This document shows, piece after piece, positions 1-11,433 of a DNA stretch of 64,000 nt. The DNA is from Lingula anatina (lineage: Eukaryota > Brachiopoda > Lingulata > Lingulida > Lingulidae): positions 497,254-561,253 of the forward strand of contig NW_019773958.1 in assembly GCF_001039355.2 (NCBI RefSeq). The letters are read 5' to 3'. The position numbers and the translations under genes were made by a program. Position 1 is the first letter of the stretch. The number at the start of each line of letters is the position of its first letter. The notes beneath the pieces were generated by a model. It saw nothing but the letters and a program-made list of their open reading frames with translations, searched no databases and had not been told where the DNA came from.

Positions 1-170
1 AAATGACAAATTCAACAAGTAAATGTCCTCACATAGCACAAGTTACTGATTTTTCACACAGCATGTTATCCAATGAACCCATAACATCGACTTGTGACAT
101 ACTGTACATGTACAACATAGACTTTGGAGAGGGTGGCTTTTAGACTTGACCATCCAGGAGTCAAGTATTG
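1..170. repeat. Copy of the BHMT copy-1 upstream region
   Basis: The first ~170 bases match 2143-2312 almost base for base, in the same orientation. At 2143-2312 this sequence is the first intron of BHMT copy 1, just upstream of its second coding exon. Its presence at the window edge suggests a further (fourth) BHMT fragment to the left, or a duplicated assembly piece. The match stops near 170, and an undetermined base lies at 219. Confidence 0.8.
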
Positions 171-218
171 TACCATGGCCCATAGGAGCCTACGCGTGCG
201 TCTTTTAGACGCCCCTTN

Positions 219-268
219 AAACAAACAAACAAACAAACAAACAAACAAACAAACAAACAAACAAACAA
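219..268. repeat. (AAAC)n microsatellite next to an N
   Basis: About a dozen tandem AAAC units directly follow an ambiguous base at 219. The N at a low-complexity tract suggests an assembly join. Confidence 0.9.
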
Positions 269-575
269 GGGAAAGATAAATAAAAGGACAGAAGAATAAT
301 TAATTAAAAAAATGGAAAAGGAAAAAGAAAGAAAAAGAAAGATAAAGAATAGAATAGTAAATAGATGATGAGATACAGTGAATGTACAGTGTAGCAGGGT
401 ACTCATCATCTGGACTGCAGAGTTGCCAGTGCTCAAAATCCATAGATCTGTTGTTTGTCTAATGTCTTATTAACATAAGAACAGCACAGATGAACAATTA
501 GAATCCATCCTAAATAATAAGTAAAACACAAAATAAAGCCTAGAGTCAGCAACTTTGAGACTTATGTATACTTAC

Positions 576-2507
576 TGCATAATCCTTTTTTCCTTCCACT
601 ATATTGAGTTTTCCATCAGTTGAGTAGAATGTGAAGGCTTGAAGGACATCTGCTCCTGCTCTTTGAAATTCTCTGTGCAACTGGCGAACTTATTGGATTT
701 AGAAAAAATGTGACAGATAATTGTGTAGTTCGGTAAATATCAATTTTCTTTTTCTTATTATATTTTTATGGAACTATTTTTGTCAAAACAGGTAAAGCCA
801 TGTTATATCTGGCTTGTGAGAGCAACTAATCAAAAATCTGAAAAATATGGGTGTAACACCTAAAGAAAAAAAACCAAGACAATTAAATTGGGCAATAAAA
901 GCTACACCCTCCCTTCCATCCCCCAGACCATCACTTAAGGGCGCATTCCCATAGATTTTAGATCGATCTGTCCCGTGGGGAGTCTCACTAGATTACTGTC
1001 TGATAATCCGGCTTAAATGTCCATCCCGCTTACTACAAGCTGTAAGGGGGTAATTAACTTTCGTGCCAGCTCGGCTGACAGCTATTTAGCGTGAACCCCC
1101 AGGGAGTTAGGTCAATCTAGTTGGATCGATCTAATCTCTGGGAATGAGGTCTAAGGCTCCATTCACATGGAAAATCTATTTTCTAAAAATCTATTTTCGG
1201 TATCTTGTGATCACGGTCTGTGCCCTGGATACCCCATGGTGTAATTACTGGGAGCGCAAGCGAGTTACTTCCAAAGCTGTTATAAATTCTTGGCTGCGCT
1301 CGGAGGAGATTCTGATACCTTGATGCATGCGCAGTAGGAAGTTAGAAAGTAAATGGCAGTTGCTTTGAAAAATGTGTTTGTGGATTTTGTGCAACAACAA
1401 GACGAAGAAGATGAAGAAGCTTTACACACAACAGATACCAGTGCAACCGTCATGATCTGATGGCAAGGGATGCGGCAACGGAGGATGAGATTTATAGAAT
1501 GCGAGCTAGGAGGCAAAAACAGTTGATGCTGCTTTTGTTGTCTTTGCTGATCGTTTCACCTGAGAGGACTATCTGGTCTCGGGAAAGGTAATGTTTGCTA
1601 TTTTTATCAACAGGAAATGTTTCAACAATGTGAGAGATACTACTGCGCATGTGTCAAGGTATCAGAATCTCTTCCGAGCACAGCCGAGAATTAATTACAG
1701 CTTTGGAAGTAACTCGCTCGCGCTGCCAGGGATTACGCTGCAGGGTATCCAGGGCACAGACCGTGATAACAAGATACCGAAAATAGATTTTTAGATTTTT
1801 AGAAAATAGATTTTCCATGTGAACGGAACCTAAAACACCACCCAGCACAGCATGCTTGTTCTCCGTAGTATTAGAGATTACTACATGTACTATTAAGTTA
1901 TAATTACCAGCATCGGGGTGTTCAATGGCTGCCTCTGGTGTGAAAGGTCCCATTTTCAAGTAGCCTCTTTTTTCTAATGTTATAACATAGCTGCCATCTC
2001 CTATGACAGGACCTTCAGCAAGCCTCTCTAAAATGCCTTTCCTTTTGGGGACAGTGCAGAAGCCAAACTGAAACAGACAAAAAAAAAAAATTAAATGACA
2101 TCCAGAACAAACAATTCTATTCAACAACTTTACTTTATGAAAATGACAAATTCAACAAATAAATGTCCTCGCATAGCACAAGTTACTGATTTTTCACACA
2201 GCATGTTATCCAATGAACCCATAACATCGACTTGAGACATACTGTACATGTACAACATAGACTTTGGAGAGGGCGGCTTTTAGACTTGACCATCCAGGAG
2301 TCAAGTATTGAAACTACCAAGAATCAGCACAATGCACCATTGAAAGCCTACAGTAATGGCTGGTATTTGGCGGACATTAAATGTGTCTCTCTGCACATAA
2401 AAATAATGCTTCACATTTAAACTTACCTTTGAAATTCTGCAAATTCTGCCATAGTTTCCTCTCTGAACAAATGTAGACAAAGACCTAGAAACTGTAGCTA
2501 TAGGCAT
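576..2507 (-). CDS. BHMT: Betaine-homocysteine S-methyltransferase copy 1, 5' part, with N-terminal presequence
   Basis: BHMT transfers a methyl group from glycine betaine to homocysteine, giving methionine and dimethylglycine. Three coding exons are visible on the minus strand, each with GT-AG borders and compatible phase: 2427-2507 (27 codons, starts ATG), 1908-2067, and 576-688. The family motifs [24 protein letters not shown] and [19 protein letters not shown] are intact. The rest of the gene, including the zinc-binding cysteines, lies left of the window. The first exon reads [17 protein letters not shown] and continues with several Arg/Lys and no Asp/Glu until the methyltransferase domain, so it looks like a mitochondrial targeting peptide; that is inference. 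Copies 2 and 3 lack this exon. The protein differs clearly from them (e.g. YLKMGPF for YVKAGPF), so this is an older paralogue. Its second intron holds two transposons. Confidence 0.85.
939..1151. mobile_element. Family-A MITE, copy 1 (TAA target duplication)
   Basis: This non-coding inverted-repeat element in BHMT copy 1 intron 2 has ends GGGCGCATTCCCATAG and CTCTGGGAATGAGGTC. Subterminal GATCGATC motifs and a central TTAATTA-like core are shared with copies at 13896, 23455, 25937, 33845 and 62661. TAA flanks both ends. A 3-bp TWA duplication is what PIF/Harbinger-type elements make; no transposase is present. Confidence 0.8.
1155..1830. mobile_element. Family-B element with ~165-bp terminal inverted repeats
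   Basis: The left arm (about 1155-1322, starting GGCTCCATTCACATGG) is repeated inverted at about 1662-1830, ending CCATGTGAACGGAACC. About 340 bp of unique non-coding DNA lies between the arms. TAA flanks both ends, and the left TAA is also the right target copy of the family-A element at 939-1151, so one element landed in the target duplication of the other. A compact relative is at 21572-21821. Confidence 0.8.
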
Positions 2508-3089
2508 CGCTAGAATTGGAGATTGTTGAGCCTCTGCAGTAAGACCTAGTGATGACCTATATACTAAGTACCTGTAGATAAGTCTTTGTACCTTAGTCCT
2601 ACACTTTAGCTAGACATGTAGCTCGGCTATTACATAATGCTATCCATATTTAAGTGAACAGCTAGTTTTGTGAACTTGTTGCAAAGCGAAGGTGTTTTAT
2701 TTACAGAATGATAAAGAAATGTCCTTGATCTTTATTCATTTAAACTTCTTTCTTCCTCAATGTTCTTATTAGTTTCAACTCTCTTCCATTTAATCCTTTG
2801 TTGCCCAACCCACACTTACATGTAACATGCCAGGGGCGTAACCAGGCATACGCACGGATGCACTGTGCGTACAATTTTTTTAGCCAACCATGATATTATT
2901 CTCCATAAATTCAGTGTATTTTTCACGGAATATAATCGTACCTGGGAATTTTCAAAATCTGTGCGTACAATTTTAAAAGGTCTGGTTACGCCCCTGCATG
3001 CTGACCACTCCAGTCAGATATTATAAAAAGTAAACATATGGAGGGATATACTCTAGACATGAGTTTGCATAAAGATGATAATAGCACTT
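2508..3089. other. Upstream region of BHMT copy 1
   Basis: No coding sequence was recognised between the copy-1 start codon and the first 9-kb repeat. It should hold the copy-1 promoter and 5' UTR; I see no confident core promoter element. A 166-bp transposon sits at 2831-2996. Confidence 0.5.
2831..2996. mobile_element. 166-bp inverted-repeat element (CAGGGGCGTAACCAG ends)
   Basis: It begins CAGGGGCGTAACCAG and ends CTGGTTACGCCCCTG, with GTGCGTACAATTTT repeated internally near both ends. CATGC flanks both sides (2826-2830 and 2997-3001), a 5-bp target duplication. CAGGGGCGTA-type termini occur on several cut-and-paste DNA transposons; I cannot assign the superfamily. Confidence 0.8.
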
Positions 3090-3498
3090 TTTTTGTAATT
3101 GTAATAGCACTTTTTTGTGAATGTTTAATACTTGTGTTATAATTTAGAATAAAGCCAATTCATCACTGGACAACGCCATTGCAAAAAGCAAATTAAATTG
3201 GTCTATTAAAACAGGCTGATATTGCTATGCAAAGTGACAATCATTATGTTCTTTTTTAACTTGCTTTCTTCAGAGGAAGGCAGACTATTATTTGTCCCAT
3301 GAATCTTAAGTGATATCCTGTGGTCCACTGACCTTCACATCTTATATTATTCATCAGCAGAATGTCCAGATAAGGTTATCACTGTAAATAATAAAACACA
3401 TGAGCAAGAAATATATCCTCAGTATTTTGAAAATTTAACCATTAATTTCAACTAGGTGGATATTAGTACATGTATTTCATATAAAAGGTAAATATAGC

Positions 3499-4000
3499 AT
3501 TTATGGTGGCAGTGCATGAAGTAGGTTTTTTGTCAATTTTGATGCAATATTACATATGATTAACTGTATAATTACCATGAATGTTTAATTACTATTAATG
3601 ACATGGACACTTACAAAATTTGATTACCATTAGGCTTCATGCCTGTGGGAGTACCAAGTCCCACACTGAAAATACCAATATGTGAAAGATAAAAAATTCA
3701 CAAAAATGGATTAAAAAAAAAGGGGGACAATTAGACTGCTTTTCTAACTCAGACTGCATTTTAGCCCTATGTTTCTTTTCTGTAAGTTTAAGAAGAGTAA
3801 GTGACATGTTTTTTCTTTCATGGTTACTATGGAGGCAGTGCCCAAAATAGAGTTTTGCTTCAGTTTTGATACAATATTACAAAATGCTTAACAGCATAAT
3901 GGCCATCAATTTTTTTATTATAAAATAAAGTAGCATGGATATTCAGAAAATGTGACTAGCAAAGGTCTTCAATCCCATGGAAGTTCCAGTCATATATGCT
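3499..4000. repeat. Old local tandem duplication
   Basis: The block starting at 3499 (ATGGTGGCAGTGCATG, then TTTTGATGCAATATTAC) recurs in diverged form from 3825 (ATGGAGGCAGTGCCCA, then TTTTGATACAATATTAC). Further collinear similarity follows in the next ~150 bp of each. Both parts recur in unit 2 at about 12460-12960, so this duplication is older than the 9-kb one. It is non-coding. Confidence 0.6.
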
Positions 4001-6185
4001 AAAAAAAAAGTATAAAGAGCATAAAAAACAGCATAATTTTGAAAAATGGCCCGATCATGCCGATTTTCGAACCCGACCTGTATTTTATTAATAGTCATCA
4101 GTTCCGTTAATTTGAAAACATTTTTCCACTTATTGTAACAGTGAAAGTGCAGGGCAAAAGATGCAGGTAACGGATATATTTACAGACCATACTGTACATA
4201 AAAGGTAAATGGTGTCAGGCAATTATGTGCACTGTATTCAGTAAGTCAACGATCATTAGTTAATATTTGTTAAATTAAGCGTGTCCTAGTTTGCAAGTAC
4301 TTGCTCCATGAGCAATATTATTATTTTTTTGCTAACTCATGACATGTCTATCTAGTTTTACTGGTATAGTGAAATTTGATAGCAGCACAGGCAAACTTCC
4401 TATCAAACACCTATTCAAAGACAAACTCTGATGTTGTTTTTGAAATTTGTTACTTGACATTCAACTCCATTGAAAATGAGGTTAATGTTTAGAATAGTAC
4501 CAGTATGCTGTCCTGCTACCTTATTGCGCTTATCAGTGGCAGTCCTTGTTCAATTTGCTGAGGGAGCTAGACCTTAAGGCCCTTACTTTTGGAGATAACT
4601 TACAAATACTAATTGTATATTTGTTGACATACACTGAGGTAGATAGTGAGAGTTAAAGGTAAGATTTTATCACAAATTTCAAGAATCTGCTGGCGTAAAT
4701 GCTGAAAATGTAGATCAATCTGAAACACCAATGGCAGAAAAATTACAGGTTTTATGAACTGTGCCAGTTGACATATTTTGCTTGACACAACTGACTCCAT
4801 TTCCCAATGATGTGAATATTATTCAATAGAGGGAAAAGATGCACTCTTTCATCTGTCTCAGTAGGTAATATTTGCTCAACTTGAGACTTGTCGCCGAAAT
4901 GATTTTCCAATAAAAAGGTGATGAATTTGGCAAAATAAAAGATTTACATAAGATCATGCCATCTCATTTGTATGACTTAAACTGAACAAGCAAAAATACC
5001 TTATTTCCATTTATACAGTTAAATGTCTAGTCGAAGTTTGGAACATTTCTTTTTGATGGAAGTAAAAGACACGGGCAGAAGTAATTTTAAATTCAATTTT
5101 ATAATAAAAAGAATAAAATAATAAAAACTGAACACTTCCAAAATATTTATTATTGATTGTACAATTTGAATACATTGGAGGTACATTTGTAAGTTAAAAG
5201 CCTCACCAGAAGGTGGCCTATTAGAGGAACACAGCCCAAAATTGAGACACCAGAGCATGCTCAGCTGGCTGCACAACCCAACCAAACCCAACTCTCTTTT
5301 TCAGGGTAGTTACATGTATGAACGACCCATCATTAACTGTCGGCCAGCACCTTCAGAAACTGCTGGTGCAATCACCTGATAATATAAAGTGATTACTGGA
5401 GTCAAATGATCACGACAGTGTATTATAAGCTTTAGATATTATGCACCCATCAAAATGTAGTAAACTTAGCATTACATGGTGTAATTATATAACAACTACC
5501 ATTCATTTTCAATCAAGTGTGCTGAAAAATGAATTGCTTTTAGTTTCTAAAAACTTGATCATATGTAGTTATGTGTATACTTGTAAAAAGAAATGTGTAG
5601 AAATGTAAATAAATGAGCAGATATTGGTAATGAACACAGTATACAGTGCATCTGTTCTTGAATGTACCTGCTTATACTGTGTAAATTTTTATGTAAATGT
5701 GCTTTCCATAACCAGCGACATATTGTCATGCTTCATGAATAAAAACTTCTGTCATGATTGTTAGAAGCATTCAGAGCCATTGCAGCACTTTTAAACTTAC
5801 TCTAGCTCTATTTCTTATGAACTGCACTTTTCTCCTGCCTTTAAAAATTATTTGGACACAATGAAATCTTCAATTTTTTTTTCAGTTACGCCATTGATTT
5901 ACATTTTCCTAATTAAAAAAAATGCACATTTACTGAAGTTATTAAAAAATCAAACAGTGGTTAATACTAGTAGTATTAAATTTTAAGAATGATCCATGGA
6001 ACAATTTGACTGCATCCAATTTTTCTATCATCAACATTTTTCTACAGGGATTAATCTTGTGTAACAGTTACATTTTGCAATACATTTAAAACATCAACAG
6101 TTTTATCTTTATTGATTGAACATGAATAGATTGCAATGTTAGTTGTCAAATGACACTGGAAGCTCTTCTGTTAAAGTTTTCTCTC

Positions 6186-9100
6186 TTATTTCAGTTGACC
6201 TTCGTAGGCAACAAGTTCATTGGTCAGACGCCCACCTGGTCTTCCTGAAGCTGGGATCACCCTCTCCCAGTATTCTTTAGTGTGCCTGATTGTAGAATGT
6301 CATATCAGTCAATAAAATAATAATGATGATTTTAAAATACATAAAGAGAAATTTCACTGAAATCCCAAGCAAGATGTTTGGTGAATTTATATGATAATAT
6401 ATGAGATGTTTGTCATCTACCTGATATTTGTACATAGATACAAACATATATGTATAGTTCATCACTACTTTAACAGCCATGGTAATACATGGGTTAAAAT
6501 AATTGGAAGTATCAGAAAGTTGCCAATATTGAGGGTCTGTCTCTGGGACAGATAAACATTTATGTAGAAAAGTACAGAAATGATATGTTGCTTTACCTTA
6601 TTGCTACATGAGGTGTTATAGTGGACTCTGCCAAGGCATCTCCCCAGTTAGAATTTTTGTCAGCTCCTGGTGGTCTGATTCCACCCCTTTCTGGAGCCAG
6701 CTTTGTAAAAAAAAAAATAAAATAAATAATAAAATAAATGTTTCTATATTATTCTATATCACAGTTATTCCTTTCTGTGTCACCATATGTAAAATGAGAT
6801 TGTGATAAAGATATGCATTAAACATACCCCGTGCAGTCTTAAAGGACTTTTATGCACAGACATGCATTTGAATAGGCAGAAATATGCATGCACAAACAGA
6901 TTTGCATAAAAGTCATTGCAAGACAAAAAACTTAAAATTTCCAGAGTAAAATAAAAATATTTTATTCTAAAAATTGGATAGAAAATAGACTTAAACATAC
7001 TTCTTCTGCAACCTCCCTCATATGGTAGGGCTCAAATCCACAGCAACCTCCTATGTAACGTACGCCAAGCTCATAGGCTTTGCGAGCATACTCACGACAG
7101 TCAAAACGCACCAGCAAACGAGGTTCCAGGGCTGTAACATTGAGCATTGTGTAGTAGGTAAATGGTGTTGGAATGTAAATGCTTTCTCATCACAGTTTTA
7201 AATTAAATTAACATAAACAAAACTTGAGTATTACTTGATGGGATTTAACATCCCCTGTCTGAAATAGACAAAACTGGTGGAATGAAAATGAACAACTGAT
7301 TTGATAACGTTTATTAGGCAACAATTTAATGGACAAACCAAAATCATACTTCACAGCGATCAAGTAAATGAAGTTATACTGGCCCAACCTTTTTGAATTT
7401 AAAGAAACTTTATTAAAAGACCCCTTTGGCTGTGTTCTCATAAACTCATCATACTAGTTGGAATGATCTCACTCTGCAGGGCTTCTGGCTTACTGAAATC
7501 AGCTAAATTGTCTGGCACGCCCCCTTGAGTAACTAGTGGGTAAATGACTATTGTTAATTACCCCCTAGCAGTTTGAGAAGGTGTGCCAGACATTTAGCTG
7601 CTTACACTGAATGTAATTTAGCGAGATTCCCCGCAGAGTTAGATTGATCCAGCTTATACGATGGGTTTGTGGAAACGCTCCCTTTGACATTTTGTGTACA
7701 GTTTTTTTAATAGAATGAATACTATGTGAATGATACTTGATTTTTCATAATCTGAAATAAACATATGCTTTAGGATTATCAAATTTGTCAGTAAAACCTA
7801 CTTGTAGGAAGCATGGACAATTTTCTGGTTTTTGATACCAAGCACCATTTATTCAAAAATTCCCTGTATCATAACTATAATATTATAATATATCTAACTG
7901 AAGTAAGACATCAAGGTATGAAATACATAAACATATTAATAAATTAGTATTTTTAAGTTTTGTTAAAGAAACATAATTGAAATCCTTTGCCTTTCAATAT
8001 CTTACCTAGAGGATACTCCGGGAGATCATAGTAACCTACAATGCTATTCTCCACCTCGGGAAGGTGATATCCAACAGGCTGGGTCATAAGATATGGTGTC
8101 AAGCCCTCGGCAGCCAAAGCATCCTTCATGATCTTGATTGTTTTAAGTTCTGTGTGGAAGTCAAAGGAGCAGTTGAGGCCCACTATGTCACACCCTGAAT
8201 AAAGAAATTTTCTAAACTTTCACTAAAATCAAACTATTTTATACCATAATTTTACATGTATAAAGAGGAGTTTGAAAAACAATAATATAGATATCTTCTT
8301 ATGCATCTATACAAATATTATACATCTATTTCTTACTTTTACATCGTAGTTATAAGTCATGTATCAAAGCTGTAACATCTTCCTTATAATATACATACAG
8401 CACACTGGAAATAAAAAATTACACATAGGTGCCAGTCTTAAAAATGATGCTACAAATGTTTTAATGTTATACCAACTTAGAAATAACTTTGTGAAAAAAT
8501 AACATGATTTTGAATTTTTCTTTCTTACTCCTCTAAATATATTACTGTATATCACATACCAGTATGTATGCACTAAGATGAGTAAATAGCAATAATGCTG
8601 GGAGTCTATATGCATAGAATACTACACTTTGATTGGTAAATAAATACAGTTGACCTAGTGCTATTGGTCTAAAAGGGTTTTATGCACAATTGGTTCATAA
8701 TAAACACAGTTGACATAAATTTAGGGTATATGTAAATACCCTACTGATATAAATTGTTCTACAGTTTTACTAAAAGATGAACTGAATGCCCTTAAAATTT
8801 TTGGCGACACTCAGTTTAGTTAGCTAAAATTCTGTTGTTAAAACCAGTTTTTGAGAGTTTGTGAAGTGGCTGCATGCCATCCAGGGGCACTATTACATTA
8901 TAGGTACATAACCAAGCAACAGTACTCTGAAGTTGAACACACCTAGATTTAAATATACAATTCAGTATAACTAAAAAATCAACTTTTTCTGAAAATTTCA
9001 AAAAACTTTAATTACCAAGTTGCAATACATTCAAACTGCTGAGAAATTTTTTATCCATGCCTCTAGAAAACAAAAATATACACGTAGAATTAAATTCATT

Positions 9101-11151
9101 AGCCAAATCTTATAGATCATAATCTTTCAACCAGTTTGGATAGGGTATAGCCTCAGGCTGGTGATTAAGAGGAAATTGCTGAAATTTCTTAGAAAATCAT
9201 TATTTTTTTGTTTTGTAGATGTCTAATCTGCATTGTATATTACCTGCTCGGGCCATTCTGACAGCACATTCTCCAGCTGAAACACCATCCAAATCCCCGC
9301 GAGGCCCAATTCTGAGCGTACAAGCCACTGGCATACCACAAGTCTTCATTGCTTCAATGGCCCATTCTGCCTCCTCCACATGGCCAAAAAACTAAAAAAG
9401 TTTCAAACCATAGGTAGTCATCATGAAAGACCATTCCAGTTACGTTACTGTGCAGATAAAAACTTGTAAATACTAAATGCAGTACTGTCATAAAGCTACA
9501 AACAACATCAATATTTGTATGTAAAAACAATACATTGCAATTGGTGAATAGATTTTGTAACTTTGGAGTGCATGTTTAGACCTCAGTGAAGTGATATTTA
9601 AAAAAATCACATGGGAATGGATATTTTCCAAATGATTCAGATCAAAATTATGAAAATATCAGTGTTAGATATAAAAATATTTTGTTTGAAGTGACTGGAA
9701 GGCAATTCATTTGGTACTCTTTACAAAAACATTCGAATGCCACACTATGAAACTAGATTACACATTGGTAAAAGCTGTATTCATTGACTGGTGAACATTT
9801 AAATGTTTTACAGAAAAACACTCACCTCACCCAGCAGAAAATCTACTTTATTTTTGACAAAGATCTCACACTGGTTTTGAAACTGTTTCTGAACAGCAGC
9901 TTTACCCTTCCCTTGGGTATAGCATGGAGTGGGAGAGACGCCTCCACAAACCAGAGTGTCTGGCTTGGTTTTCGCCACCTCCCAAACAATATCACATGCA
10001 GACTGGTTAAGATCTGCAGACTGGAAAGAAACAATGATTTAAGATTTGTTTACAAAAGGTACATTTGAGAGGTCAAAAATCTTCAGTAAGCATGGGGAAA
10101 GTCCTTCAATGTCTTTGTATGTAAATTAGTTATGAAAATGGCACTAAAATCAGTCTGAATGAAATGAATTAGGAGGTAGATGGGTGAAAAAAAAAAAAAA
10201 AAGCAAGCAGGCAATAACAAATTGCCAAACCAGCTTGAGCCTCCCTTGTATAGTTTTAAAAATATGCCTTACTCTAAATTGGGGAGGGGTGGTGTCCCGT
10301 TAAGGGGAAAGGCACTTACTGTAAATACTTTTCCTCCCTCAGAAGTGCTAAGTTTCCCATCAGTTGAGTAAAAAGTAAAAGCCTGCAGTACATCTGCTCC
10401 TGCTCGCAGAAAATCTCTATGCAGTTGCCGAACTATTTGAGAAACAGATTTGAACACACATAACATTATAAGCATTTACATAATTTACGTTAAGCTTTCC
10501 TGTTGTATTTCTTCACTATGCCATCTTCATTCAATTAGCAAAGGAAATTATGATGTAAAAGTCTTAATTTCATATATTACAAGGACATTTATTAGCCTGC
10601 ACTTAGTGCTTGGGATAGTTGTACGAGTATTGGTTTTGCCCTGTATTAGAACTTGATAATGTATAATTATTTAAGTTTTATGTTCTGGTGCCTGCCTTCC
10701 AAAATCATATTAAAAAACATTTAATTAATTTAAATAATGGAACAGTCTACACACAAAATGAGTTTCAGAGTCAATAAGTTTTTCAAAAAACAAAGGGAAA
10801 CCCACACGACACTGAAAGCTTACAGAAAACCCAGTCAAAGACAATTTCAGTTGAGCAGTAATGGTCAAGTTGACCTGGTGCCTTGTTCTCATTTGATAAT
10901 TATGCTCTAATAAACCTGTTAGATAGATAAACTTTGCATTAATCATTTATTCTGTGTTGTAATACCAGAATATGGGGCAACTTTCATCAGTGGCTGGATT
11001 AAGGTGGTATGTTTATAATTGAATTCCCTTCTGAGGTCAATGTTGTTTGGTTTTAATTCAAAATGAGGGAAATATATGATAAGATATATACCTGGATATT
11101 TTCCAAACTTTGTGCACAAATTGTCCTGTATCAAATTTGACATGATTAAAA

Positions 11152-11186
<35 letters not shown>

Positions 11187-11427
11187 AGAACCATCTTCCA
11201 AATACCTACTCAATATGTTTAAAACTTCTGGTTTTGACTTCACATGAAATCATCCTGTTCTCATGAAAAAAAAAAAAAAAATTACCTGCATCTGGATATT
11301 CAATAGCAGCCTCTGGTGTAAATGGCCCTGCCTTTACATAGCCCCTTTTTTCTAGTGTAATGACATAGCTCCCATCTCCTATCACTGGCCCCTCAGCCAA
11401 CCGTTCTAGGATGCCCTTCTTTCCCAT
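6186..11427 (-). CDS. BHMT: Betaine-homocysteine S-methyltransferase, copy 2, complete
   Basis: Eight coding exons, all with GT-AG borders and matching phases: 11286-11427, 10320-10432, 9826-10020, 9244-9391, 8006-8194, 7001-7131, 6597-6700, 6186-6285. They total 1122 nt, 373 residues plus stop; vertebrate BHMT is about 406. Conserved features include [46 protein letters not shown], and the zinc ligands in GLNC (exon 5) and [10 protein letters not shown] (exon 6). The predicted start is the ATG before GKKGILERL, in good context (G at -3 and +4). A splice acceptor lies just upstream, and a GTGAGA donor after GTTGTGCAACAG at about 11653 may end a 5' UTR exon. The protein should be cytosolic. 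It ends ..[13 protein letters not shown], about 25 residues shorter than the vertebrate C-terminal arm. Confidence 0.93.
7425..7682. mobile_element. Family-A-like inverted-repeat element (shared with unit 2)
   Basis: It lies in intron 5 of BHMT copy 2. The arms share TCTGGC(A)CRCC, CAGCTAAATTGTCTGGC and ACTCTGCAGGG-type blocks in inverted order around a TTAATTACCCCC core, which resembles family A. The same element is at about 16555-16810, so it predates the 9-kb duplication. Ends are approximate. Confidence 0.65.
11148..11187. repeat. (AAAT)n microsatellite
   Basis: Tandem AAAT units in the first intron between coding exons of BHMT copy 2. The equivalent tract in copy 3 (20706-20757) is longer. 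Confidence 0.95.
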
Positions 11428-11433
11428 TGCCAC

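Noticed and set aside
9843-10068. Frames on both strands over BHMT copy 2 exon 3 (and the same at 18982-19207)
   Set aside because: Other-frame translations of the true exon 9826-10020; the real frame gives [12 protein letters not shown].
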